A DNA stretch of 52,220 nucleotides, from NCBI GenBank assembly GCA_018065305.1, contig JAGHTO010000035.1, positions 1 to 52,220 on the forward strand, written 5' to 3'. The position numbers were made by a program, and so were the translations under genes. The notes under the pieces were generated by a model. That model made no database searches and had not been told where the DNA came from. It saw nothing but the letters and a program-made list of their open reading frames with translations. The stretch comes from Candidatus Cacconaster scatequi. GTDB taxonomy: Bacteria; Bacteroidota; Bacteroidia; Bacteroidales; UBA932. Positions 25,730-33,517 of this stretch are shown in pieces (the stretch's first letter is position 1; every line of letters begins with the position of its first letter).

Positions 25730-25737
25730 TAATTTTG
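25730..25737 (+). promoter_or_regulatory. -7 promoter element of mnmA
   Basis: TAATTTTG matches TAnnTTTG and lies 5 bp before the ATG at 25743. This supports that start and a leaderless mRNA. Confidence 0.65.
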
Positions 25738-25742
25738 CCCGT

Positions 25743-26921
25743 ATGGGACCCAGAATATGTATAGGATTGTCCGGAGGTGTTGACTCCAGCGTTGCCGCAT
25801 ATCTTCTGAAACAGCAGGGATATGACGTATTTGCCCTGTTTATGCAGAACTGGCACGATACGGAGGGTACTCTGCACGGTGAATGTGAATGGGAAGAGGA
25901 CCGTTCCGTCGCTGAAATGGTGGCGAAGAAGGTGGGCATACCGTTCCATTTCGTTGATTTGAGCGATGTCTATCGCAAGAGAGTGGTGGACTATATGTTC
26001 AGTGAATATGCGAAGGGAAGGACCCCGAATCCTGACGTACTGTGCAACAGGGAGATAAAGTTTGATGCATTCCTGGCCGAGGCTCAGAAACTCGGGGCTG
26101 ATTTTGTGGCGACCGGCCATTACTGCCGGAAGGATTCATTTACTGATGGGACAGGGAAGACTGTTTACCGCATTTTGGAAGGGACGGACCCGAACAAGGA
26201 CCAGAGTTATTTCCTGTGCCAGCTTTCCCAGGCCCAGTTGGAGAAGGCGATGTTCCCCATAGGAGACATCTGCAAGCCGGAAGTCCGCCGGATTGCCCGT
26301 GATGCCGGGCTTCCTTCCGCCGACAAGAAAGATTCCCAGGGAATATGTTTTGTCGGAAAGGTCGATCTTCCCGTTTTCCTGCAACAGAAACTCAAGCCTG
26401 TTGAAGGGGACGTTGTGGAGATACCGCGTGAATATTACAGAAATATCGTTGAAGCTGATTCTTTGGAAAAGATTGCCGAACCTGTCATATACGCTCCTTC
26501 GGACGGCAAGGTTGTCGGGAAACATATCGGAGTGCAATATTATACGATAGGACAGAGAAAGGGGTTGAACATAGGAGGCCATGCGGAGCCCCTGTTCATA
26601 ATAGCGAACGATACGGAAAGGAACGTCATCTATGTGGGGGAAGGTCAGAATCATCCCGGTCTTTACAGGCGTGCGCTGAAGATTCTTTCGCAGGAGGTAC
26701 ATTGGATAAGGCCCGATCTCGAGCTGCCGGTCGGAGGTTCGCTGAAATGTCGTGTGAGGATAAGATATCGCCAGCCCCTGCAGCAGGCGGAGCTGTTCAG
26801 AAAAGAAGACGGACTGTACATTCTCTTCGATGAGCCGCAGCGGGGCGTAACGCCCGGACAGTTCGCCGCTTGGTATGCACCTGACGGCGAAATGACTGGA
26901 AGTGGTGTGATTTACAGATAA
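25743..26921 (+). CDS. mnmA: tRNA-specific 2-thiouridylase MnmA
   Basis: The 392-aa enzyme thiolates the wobble uridine of Lys, Glu and Gln tRNAs. It has the PP-loop GLSGGVDSS (8-16), the catalytic Cys in NPDVLCNREIKFD (about 101), the second Cys in DSQGICFVGK (about 201), and the C-terminal GQRKGLNIGGH and GVTPGQFAAWY beta domain. ATG at 25743 is chosen because the PP-loop must be close to the N terminus and a -7 element ends 5 bp before it; an upstream in-frame ATG at 25557 would run through ffs. The next gene starts 10 bp after the stop. Confidence 0.97.
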   Translation: MGPRICIGLSGGVDSSVAAYLLKQQGYDVFALFMQNWHDTEGTLHGECEWEEDRSVAEMVAKKVGIPFHFVDLSDVYRKRVVDYMFSEYAKGRTPNPDVLCNREIKFDAFLAEAQKLGADFVATGHYCRKDSFTDGTGKTVYRILEGTDPNKDQSYFLCQLSQAQLEKAMFPIGDICKPEVRRIARDAGLPSADKKDSQGICFVGKVDLPVFLQQKLKPVEGDVVEIPREYYRNIVEADSLEKIAEPVIYAPSDGKVVGKHIGVQYYTIGQRKGLNIGGHAEPLFIIANDTERNVIYVGEGQNHPGLYRRALKILSQEVHWIRPDLELPVGGSLKCRVRIRYRQPLQQAELFRKEDGLYILFDEPQRGVTPGQFAAWYAPDGEMTGSGVIYR

Positions 26922-26931
26922 GATTGAAATT

Positions 26932-27801
26932 ATGGCTGTTGCTGAATCAGAATTGATAATAAATGGCGATGGTTCGGTTTTCCACCTCCATATGAAACCG
27001 GAGCATCTGGCCGACACGGTGATTCTCGTAGGAGACAGGGACCGTGTAGGAATGATGAAGAAGTATTTCCCGTATATCGAGAGCGAGACATCCAACAGGG
27101 AATTCGTCTCCTTTACTGGGAGGTATAACGGTGTCAGGATGACCTGTCTTTCCACCGGAATCGGTATTGGCAACATCGATATCGTGATGAATGAACTGGA
27201 TGCCCTTGCAAATATGGATTTCAGGACGCGGGAGGTGAAGAACGTGCACAGGCGGCTTACAATACTCAGGCTTGGAACCTGCGGAGCTGTCCAGGGGGAC
27301 GTTCCCATCGGTTCTTATGTCTTTTCCAGATATTCTTTAGGCACAGACGGCCTTCTCGGCTGGTACGGCTGCCGGGAGGGTGTCCTGGATACTGAAATTG
27401 CCGGGGCCTTTGCAGACCATATACACAGAACCCCCTGTCAGCCGATGCCATACGTCGCCAAATCGGGGGACCGTCTTTCCGCGCTTTTCGAAGATTGCAC
27501 CATTTCGGGAATGACAATCTCCGCTCCCGGATTTTACGGGCCTCAGGGACGTTCTGTCAGAGTTCCGCTTGCCATGCCCGATATGCTGGAAAAAATTGAG
27601 AGTTTCAGATATGAAGGGATGAGAATACTCAATTTCGAGATGGAAGGTTCAGCCATCGCGGCTCTGGCCCGCCACCTCGGGCACGAAGCCGGAACCGTAT
27701 GTTGCGTACTGGCCAACCGCCATCTCAAGAGTATGAATACCGATTACAAATCCATCGTGGACAATTTGATTGTTCTCGTTCTTGACAAACTTTCCTCATA
27801 A
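26932..27801 (+). CDS. Nucleoside phosphorylase (uridine phosphorylase-like)
   Basis: The 289-aa protein belongs to the PNP/UDP family. VILVGDRDRVGMMKKYF (about 30-46) is the N-terminal phosphate-binding loop, STGIGIGNIDIVMNEL (about 77-92) the second, LRLGTCGAVQGDVPIGS the central turn, and LNFEMEGSAIAALARHLG (about 224-241) the ribose-binding EMEGS-type motif. It would split nucleosides with phosphate to give a base and ribose-1-phosphate; uridine is the best guess. The gene lies in the mnmA operon, 10 bp downstream, with the flavoprotein gene 2 bp after its stop. Confidence 0.88.
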   Translation: MAVAESELIINGDGSVFHLHMKPEHLADTVILVGDRDRVGMMKKYFPYIESETSNREFVSFTGRYNGVRMTCLSTGIGIGNIDIVMNELDALANMDFRTREVKNVHRRLTILRLGTCGAVQGDVPIGSYVFSRYSLGTDGLLGWYGCREGVLDTEIAGAFADHIHRTPCQPMPYVAKSGDRLSALFEDCTISGMTISAPGFYGPQGRSVRVPLAMPDMLEKIESFRYEGMRILNFEMEGSAIAALARHLGHEAGTVCCVLANRHLKSMNTDYKSIVDNLIVLVLDKLSS

Positions 27802-27803
27802 CA

Positions 27804-28976
27804 ATGTCGGACATTGTCATAATCGGAGGCGGCGCCGCCGGGATGATGGCCGCCATTTTTGCGGCCGGAAGGCTGGGGGACGGCAGCCGTATCACCCTGT
27901 TGGATAAAAACGACCGTCTGGGACGCAAGATATATCTTACAGGCAAGGGCAGGTGCAACATCACCAACATGAGGCCCTGGAATGAATTTTCAAGGCATAT
28001 CCATCCCGATTCCAGATTTTTCAAGCCGGCCTTCAAATGTTTCTCCAATGAAGCTGTCAGAACCTTCTTTGAGGAGGCTGGAGTTCCCGTAACGATAGAG
28101 CAGGGCAGACGCCTCTTTCCTGTTTCGATGCGCGCTGCGGATGTGGCGCAGGCTCTTGAGAGACGTGTGAAGGAGTGTGGTGTGAAAATACTCTACAACA
28201 CCTCCTGGAAACAGGAGTTTGATTCAAAAGCGCTGATAGTGTCCACCGGAGGCAGGTCGTATCCCATAACCGGCTCCACAGGTGACGGATATGACATAGC
28301 CCGTTCTTTCGGCCATAACGTGACCAGGGTCTTTCCCTCCTTGACGGCGTTGATGCCGGCCGGCTACAGTTATCGGGGAACAGTCGAACTGAGGAACGTT
28401 GCCCTGGCGCTCTATGTCGACAGGGATCTTGTCCAGAGAGAGGAAGGAGAGATGTCATTTACAAACGACGGCATTGAAGGGGCTCTCGGATTCAGAGTAA
28501 GCAGACGAGCCGTGTGGGCGCTTGAAAACGGTCAGAAGGTGACGCTTTCACTCGATCTCAAGCCTGCACTTTCGCCGCAGCAGATAAATGACAGGATTGA
28601 AAGAGAGATTGAAAATGACACTTCTCTCAAATCCGTCCCGAAACTTTTGAGAAGACTGCTTCCGGCAGACCTTGTGCAACCTTTTCTGGAAGTTCATAAT
28701 GGATTGAGCATCAGTATGATTCCAGAGGCGTTGAAAGATTGGAGATTCCCTATAATATCCTGTAAGGGTTATGAGAGGGCAGTGGTCACGGCCGGCGGCG
28801 TCTCGCTGAAGGAAATCAATCCGAAAACGATGGAATCTCTCGTCCGTCCCGGTCTTTTCTTTGCCGGTGAAGTGCTGGATCTGGACGGTGACACCGGCGG
28901 GTATAATCTTCAGGTCGCATTCTCCACAGGCGCACTGGCCGGCATATCGGCAGCCGACTATCTGATGTCTATTTGA
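27804..28976 (+). CDS. HI0933/BaiN-family FAD-dependent oxidoreductase
   Basis: The 390-aa flavoprotein begins with a Rossmann dinucleotide site IVIIGGGAAGMMAAIFAAG (residues 4-22). Family-specific segments are GRKIYLTGKGRCNITN (about 40-55), STGGRSYPITGSTGDGYDIA (about 145-164) and the C-terminal GLFFAGEVLDLDGDTGGYNLQ followed by AFSTG. These define the YhiN/BaiN group, whose members act on varied hydrophobic substrates; the substrate here is unknown. It follows the phosphorylase gene by 2 bp and overlaps the facing FAH-like gene by 19 bp at the 3' end. Confidence 0.92.
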   Translation: MSDIVIIGGGAAGMMAAIFAAGRLGDGSRITLLDKNDRLGRKIYLTGKGRCNITNMRPWNEFSRHIHPDSRFFKPAFKCFSNEAVRTFFEEAGVPVTIEQGRRLFPVSMRAADVAQALERRVKECGVKILYNTSWKQEFDSKALIVSTGGRSYPITGSTGDGYDIARSFGHNVTRVFPSLTALMPAGYSYRGTVELRNVALALYVDRDLVQREEGEMSFTNDGIEGALGFRVSRRAVWALENGQKVTLSLDLKPALSPQQINDRIEREIENDTSLKSVPKLLRRLLPADLVQPFLEVHNGLSISMIPEALKDWRFPIISCKGYERAVVTAGGVSLKEINPKTMESLVRPGLFFAGEVLDLDGDTGGYNLQVAFSTGALAGISAADYLMSI

Positions 28977-29392
28977 CCGAATGTATCCCCCTGTTTGAGA
29001 ATTGTGCTTTCAGGGTCTTCGAGTATCACAAGGTCACCTCTTCGGAATGTCATAATGGAAGAAACCCCGCATATCCGGGAGATTTCCTCAGCATCCGGCT
29101 GACAGACCGGAATATCTTCCAAAAGAATCGTCGTCCTGTCGATGTAAGGAACGGAGTTTCCGCCATCACTTATCCCATAATAAAGGTATCCTTCGCACAG
29201 AGGCGCGAAATATCTTCCGGCAAACCGGGGCAATATCGACTTTCCGGCTTTCAGCAACTTGACGAATCTGCACTTGTGAATCTCAATCCCGGTAAATCCT
29301 TCCGGCAGATAAAAGTCCTCACTGACACGACATAAAGTGGAATCGGGCCTCGTGTACCAGCTTCCATCGCTTCGGAGGACAATCAGATTCAT
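28958..29392 (-). CDS. Miniature fumarylacetoacetate-hydrolase-like protein
   Basis: The 144-aa product is hard to place. Its first half, RPDSTLCRVSEDFYLPEGF then EIHKCRFVKLLKAGKSILP and RFAGRYFA, follows the N-terminal part of small FAH-family proteins (KPDSALL, FYIPDFS, EIHYE..VV...GK.I...FAHRYY). The end, SSIMTFRRGDLVILEDPEST and ILKQGDTF, resembles the FAH C-terminal FTLKTGDLIFTGTP and VKIGD. The metal-binding E-x-E/D core between them seems lost, and family members are usually 200 aa or more. I infer a degenerate, probably non-catalytic relative. ATG at 29392 is chosen since it overlaps the exonuclease stop (TAATG); a start at 29464 would lie inside that gene. Confidence 0.55.
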   Translation of the reverse strand: MNLIVLRSDGSWYTRPDSTLCRVSEDFYLPEGFTGIEIHKCRFVKLLKAGKSILPRFAGRYFAPLCEGYLYYGISDGGNSVPYIDRTTILLEDIPVCQPDAEEISRICGVSSIMTFRRGDLVILEDPESTILKQGDTFGQIDIR

Positions 29393-30183
29393 TACAGGAG
29401 CCCCAATTTTATTTTTGTCAGAATCTGCTTCGTGTCCAAAGCGAAATCCCCGTTCATCATCCAATCATAATAGGAGGGCTCGGAATGAAGCACGTCGACA
29501 ACCCGTTTTCCCTTGTGCTTGCCGAAATTGAATACGGGCTCATCGTGTTCGTCGCGCACAATCCTTCCGGCATAGTCCACGAATTTGGTCTGGCAGGAAT
29601 ATCCGGCCATATACGCAACGTCATTCAGGAGCGGGTCGACGGCATCGGAACCATATTTGTCCAACTGCGCCTCGAGCACTTCGTATGTGGCCATCGTGTC
29701 CGCCTCTGCGGAATGGGCTTTCTCCAAATCCTTGCCGCAGTATAACATATATGCAGCCTTCAGGGTTCTCTGTTCCTTTTTATGGAATATGTTCTGGACA
29801 TCCACGAGTTTCCTCTTTCTGAAATCGAAATCCACACCTGCCCTCAGGAATTCTTCAGCCAGCATCGGAATGTCGAATTTCAGAGAGTTGAAACCGGCTA
29901 TGTCGCACCCTTCCATCCATTCTGCAAGGGATTTGGCAATCTGACGGAACGTCGGTTCGTGAGCGACGTCCTCATTGCTGATTCCGTGAACGGCCTGAGC
30001 GGCCGGGGATATGGGAACAGTAGGGTTCACCCTACGGGTTTTCACTTCAACCTTGTTCGGTTCCCCGGCTCCGGAGGGGGAAACCTTGACCATTGAAATT
30101 TCGACAATCCTGTCCGAAGCAACATTCAGCCCCGTACTCTCGATGTCAAAGAATATCAATGGGTTTTTCAGTGCAAGTTGCAT
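29392..30183 (-). CDS. DnaQ-like 3'-5' exonuclease
   Basis: The 263-aa protein has a DEDDh exonuclease domain: FFDIESTGL (Asp13, Glu15), AVHGISNEDV, the middle Asp in GFNSLKFDIPML (about 96-107), and HSAEADTMATYEVL with the last His and Asp (about 156-169). A C-terminal module with FNFGKHKGKRVVDVL, then YYDWMMNGDF, resembles the tail found after exonuclease X-type domains. It may proofread for a polymerase or process repair ends. It lies 11 bp downstream of dnaN, consistent with a shared transcript. Confidence 0.92.
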   Translation of the reverse strand: MQLALKNPLIFFDIESTGLNVASDRIVEISMVKVSPSGAGEPNKVEVKTRRVNPTVPISPAAQAVHGISNEDVAHEPTFRQIAKSLAEWMEGCDIAGFNSLKFDIPMLAEEFLRAGVDFDFRKRKLVDVQNIFHKKEQRTLKAAYMLYCGKDLEKAHSAEADTMATYEVLEAQLDKYGSDAVDPLLNDVAYMAGYSCQTKFVDYAGRIVRDEHDEPVFNFGKHKGKRVVDVLHSEPSYYDWMMNGDFALDTKQILTKIKLGLL

Positions 30184-30194
30184 CTCAGACCTGA

Positions 30195-31322
30195 TTATGC
30201 GTTAATCATAACCGGCATCAGCAGGGCTCTGATGTCTTCTTCCGAATCCGGTTCGTCTGCGGAAACTATCAGTGCGGCGCGTGCCGGGTCTGCAAGTTCC
30301 ATACAGATGTTCCTGTAGGGAAGATTGCTTAGAATCTCGAGAAGGAAAGAGGATTTGAAACCTATTTCCATTTCATCACCGTCATATTGGCAGGCGAGAG
30401 TCTCGTATGCTGACATAGAGAAACTCAGGTCCTGTGCGGAAATTACAAGTTCGTTGTTCGAGAGTTTGAACTTCACTTGGTTTGCAACCTGATTCGAGCA
30501 GACTGCAATACGTTTGACAACCCCGAGAAGTTCGCTTCTGCCAACTGTCAGCTTGTTGCTGTTGTTCTTGGGCAGAACCGTGCGGTATGCCGGATAGTTG
30601 CCTTCGACAAGTCTGCAGACCAGAATGTTTTCCCCGAAGATGAAATGTGCATTCTTGTTGTCGAACTTTATGGAAACACCCTCTTCATATTTGGCCAGAA
30701 GGCCTCTGAGGATTGCGGCTGGTTTCTTGTGCAGGATAAAATTCATCGGCCCTGGAATCTGTATGTCCGAGAATGTGTAACATACAAGTTTATGTGCGTC
30801 TGACGCCACGAGTGTGGCTGATGTGGTATCCATATCGAAATAGATGCCGTTCATCACCGGACGGAGTTCTTCCTCGGCTGTGGCATATAGGGTATTGTTG
30901 ATGCCGTTGAGCAATGTGGATGCGTTGATGACGATATTCTGGGCAGAACCTTCAATCACAGGAATCTGTGGATAGTCGGCAGCATCGTAGCAGGGCAGCT
31001 TCGAAGCTCCGCTTGACCAGATGATATCCATTGTCGACGAGCCTTCCTCTGTGGAGAAGACGAGCGGCTGGTCCGGAAATTCCTTCAGGGAATCCGTCAG
31101 CAGTTTTGCCGGTACGGCCGTGGAGCCGGTCCTTTCGATCCGCGAAATCGGAATGTTTGTCCTCAAGGTTGTCTCACCGTCTGATGCAGTTACGGTCAAG
31201 GTGCTGTCATTCAATTCAAAAAGATAGTTTTCGAGAATGGCTTTAGTCGGTTTTGGGGCTATCACCTTTGACACTGAAATCAGCCCGCCCAACAATTCTG
31301 AACTTGATACTGAAAATTTCAT
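30195..31322 (-). CDS. dnaN: DNA polymerase III sliding clamp (beta subunit)
   Basis: The 375-aa protein has three clamp repeats: MKFSVSSSELLGGLISVSKVI at the start (VSKVIAPKPT marks repeat 1), IDAS-like NASTLLNGINNTLYATAEEELRP (repeat 2) and VGRSELLGVVKRIAVCSNQ (repeat 3), ending ALLMPVMINA. The dimer encircles DNA and tethers polymerase. ATG at 31322 is preferred to an in-frame start at 31409 because family members begin MKFxV and a -7 element (31346-31353) lies 23 bp upstream, inside the longer version. The gene diverges from htrA. Confidence 0.97.
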   Translation of the reverse strand: MKFSVSSSELLGGLISVSKVIAPKPTKAILENYLFELNDSTLTVTASDGETTLRTNIPISRIERTGSTAVPAKLLTDSLKEFPDQPLVFSTEEGSSTMDIIWSSGASKLPCYDAADYPQIPVIEGSAQNIVINASTLLNGINNTLYATAEEELRPVMNGIYFDMDTTSATLVASDAHKLVCYTFSDIQIPGPMNFILHKKPAAILRGLLAKYEEGVSIKFDNKNAHFIFGENILVCRLVEGNYPAYRTVLPKNNSNKLTVGRSELLGVVKRIAVCSNQVANQVKFKLSNNELVISAQDLSFSMSAYETLACQYDGDEMEIGFKSSFLLEILSNLPYRNICMELADPARAALIVSADEPDSEEDIRALLMPVMINA

Positions 31323-31345
31323 ATTTCCCTTATGTTTTATCTCAA

Positions 31346-31353
31346 CAAATATA
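31346..31353 (-). promoter_or_regulatory. -7 promoter element of dnaN
   Basis: The minus strand reads TATATTTG, 23 bp before the dnaN ATG at 31322. Confidence 0.65.
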
Positions 31354-31439
31354 GTGAAATTATCCCATTTCCGAAAAAATATGTGTGGCACATATTTTGA
31401 AAAAAACAAGATCAGGACAATTCAGAAAATCTGAAAGCT

Positions 31440-32564
31440 ATGAGAAAAATTTTTTATTTCATAATCTGCGTCGCGGCATCAGCCGCGGTGGGTTATTATG
31501 CAGCTGAGATTGCAATCGAGAGATCAGTTCTGCAATCAGGCGCCGCACCTTCTGAAAAAATCGAGTCTTCCCGCAGGCAGACAAATTTCCACGGATCGAT
31601 TCCATCCGACACGCCGAATCTCGCTGACGCCGCTGAAAGTTCAGTCGGATCCGTGGTTTATGTCAAAGTGGTACAGAAAGCCAGGATTCAGGCTCCCAAT
31701 TCATTCTTTGACATGCTTTTCGGCTTTGCACAGATTCCTCAGGACCAGGTGGGGCTTGGTTCAGGAGTAATCATTGATTCCACCGGTTATATCGTCACGA
31801 ACAATCACGTCATCGCGGGGGCCGACCTTATCGAGGTTACGCTTGAGAACAACAAGGTCTATCCGGCAACTCTTGTTGGGACCGATCCCGCGACGGACAT
31901 AGCGCTTCTCAAGATAGAGGCCGACGGACTTCAGGCAATAACGCTCGGAAATTCGGACGACCTCAGGCTTGGAGAGTGGGTGCTGGCAATAGGAAGTCCC
32001 TATGACCTCCGCTCCACCATAACCGCCGGGATTGTAAGCGCCAAAGGCCGTTCACTTCCCAATTACGATGGAAAATACAGAGTGGAATCATTCATTCAGA
32101 CCGATGCCGCCGTAAACCCGGGCAACAGCGGGGGCGCTCTTGTCAACGCATTGGGAGAACTTGTAGGAATTAATACTTCAATAATTTCACTGACCGGTTC
32201 CTATGCGGGTTATTCGTTTGCTGTCCCTGTGAACATCGTGAAGAAAATCACTGATGACTTCAGGGAATACGGTCAGGTTCAGAGAGCGATGTTGGGCGTG
32301 ACGGTTACGGGCGTTACCTCCGAACTTGCACGGAAAACCGGCCTGGACGTTGTTGAAGGTGTCTATGTGACAGGTGTACAGAATGGAAGCGTGGCTGACC
32401 ATTCCGGTATCAGAGCGGGTGACGTGATAGTGGAAATCAATCTCAACAAGATTGTCGGTACGTCGACCCTTCAGGAACAGATGAACAGGCTTCGTCCGGG
32501 AGAGCAGGCGGTATTCACCATTTTCCGGGATGGAAAGAGAAAGGAACTGATAGTCACTTTGTAA
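31440..32564 (+). CDS. HtrA/DegP-family periplasmic serine protease
   Basis: The 374-aa protein has an N-terminal membrane anchor or signal (about 4-22) and a trypsin-like domain with His123 (IVTNNHVIAG), Asp153 (DPATDIALLKIE) and Ser230 (VNPGNSGGALVN). A single PDZ domain follows (about 275-370, MLGVTVTG, GVYVTGV, AGDVIVEIN). One PDZ gives a DegS-like layout, shorter than two-PDZ DegP. It should degrade or sense misfolded envelope proteins. It is divergent from dnaN and followed by a strong terminator. Confidence 0.93.
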   Translation: MRKIFYFIICVAASAAVGYYAAEIAIERSVLQSGAAPSEKIESSRRQTNFHGSIPSDTPNLADAAESSVGSVVYVKVVQKARIQAPNSFFDMLFGFAQIPQDQVGLGSGVIIDSTGYIVTNNHVIAGADLIEVTLENNKVYPATLVGTDPATDIALLKIEADGLQAITLGNSDDLRLGEWVLAIGSPYDLRSTITAGIVSAKGRSLPNYDGKYRVESFIQTDAAVNPGNSGGALVNALGELVGINTSIISLTGSYAGYSFAVPVNIVKKITDDFREYGQVQRAMLGVTVTGVTSELARKTGLDVVEGVYVTGVQNGSVADHSGIRAGDVIVEINLNKIVGTSTLQEQMNRLRPGEQAVFTIFRDGKRKELIVTL

Positions 32565-32607
32565 AAATAATCTGATTTTTGAAACATTTTGTTTCGGGAT
32601 TCGTATA

Positions 32608-32643
32608 ACTGATGTTGATTTTTTATCATCATCAGTTTTTTTT
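32608..32643 (+). terminator. Intrinsic terminator between htrA and rpoD
   Basis: ACTGATG (32608-32614) pairs with CATCAGT (32630-32636). After one mismatch, TGAT/ATCA extends the stem, with a T-rich loop. Eight T follow (32636-32643). It lies 44 bp past the htrA stop and 13 bp before the rpoD ATG. Confidence 0.85.
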
Positions 32644-32656
32644 ATCAGTATCATAT

Positions 32657-33517
32657 ATGAGACAACTCAAGATTACAAAGTCAATCACCAACCGTGAAAG
32701 CGCTTCTCTTGACAAATATCTGCAAGAGATTGGCAGGGAGGAACTCATTTCGGTTGAAGAGGAGGTTGAACTGGCCCAGAGAATCAAGAAAGGTGATCAG
32801 GAGGCACTGGAGAAACTTACAAGGGCGAATCTCCGTTTCGTGGTTTCCGTCGCAAAGCAGTATCAGAACCAAGGCATCAGTCTGCCGGACCTTATCAATG
32901 AGGGCAATCTGGGATTGATCAAGGCCGCGGAGAAATTCGATGAAACACGAGGCTTCAAATTCATTTCCTATGCGGTATGGTGGATAAGACAGTCAATCCT
33001 CCAGGCTCTTGCGGAGCAGAGCAGGATTGTCCGTCTGCCTTTGAATCAGGTCGGTTCTCTCAACAAGATAAACAAGGCTCTATCGAAGTTCGAGCAGGAG
33101 AACGAGCGTATGCCTTCTCCGGATGAACTTGCCGAGATGCTGGAAATCCCCCGCGAGAAGATTGCAGATACTCTCAGGGTATCGGGCAGGCACGTCTCGG
33201 TGGATGCTCCTTTCAACGAGGGTGAGGACAACAGCCTTCTTGACGTACTGGTGAACAATGATTCCCCGATTGCCGACAAGGGACTGGTGAATGAATCTCT
33301 CAATACTGAAATAGATCGCGCGCTCTCGACTCTTACGGAAAGGGAGCGTGACATTGTCAAATATTTCTTCGGCATCGGATGCCAGGAGATGACTCTGGAG
33401 GAGATAGGGGAGAAGTTCGGCCTCACACGTGAAAGAGTCCGCCAGATAAAGGAAAAGGCTATCCGCCGTCTCCGCCACAGTGCCAGAAGCAAACTTCTCA
33501 AAGGATACCTGGGATAA
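32657..33517 (+). CDS. rpoD: Primary sigma factor of the Bacteroides type
   Basis: The 286-aa protein is the short RpoD typical of Bacteroidota, lacking the long region 1.1 of E. coli sigma-70. Region 1.2 is [17 protein letters not shown], region 2 contains [31 protein letters not shown] and [15 protein letters not shown], and region 4 contains [20 protein letters not shown]. This sigma reads TAnnTTTG -7 boxes, which recur through the window. ATG at 32657 is chosen since homologues begin [10 protein letters not shown] and the in-frame ATG at 32612 falls inside the terminator. Its stop overlaps the argS start (TAATG). Confidence 0.97.
   Translation: MRQLKITKSITNRESASLDKYLQEIGREELISVEEEVELAQRIKKGDQEALEKLTRANLRFVVSVAKQYQNQGISLPDLINEGNLGLIKAAEKFDETRGFKFISYAVWWIRQSILQALAEQSRIVRLPLNQVGSLNKINKALSKFEQENERMPSPDELAEMLEIPREKIADTLRVSGRHVSVDAPFNEGEDNSLLDVLVNNDSPIADKGLVNESLNTEIDRALSTLTERERDIVKYFFGIGCQEMTLEEIGEKFGLTRERVRQIKEKAIRRLRHSARSKLLKGYLG

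Noticed and set aside
25557-25742. A 62-residue N-terminal extension of MnmA
   Set aside because: It would translate through the SRP RNA gene and the mnmA -7 element, and the PP-loop must lie near the N terminus.
32612-32656. Earlier start for RpoD
   Set aside because: It lies inside the terminator hairpin and homologues begin at MRQLKI.
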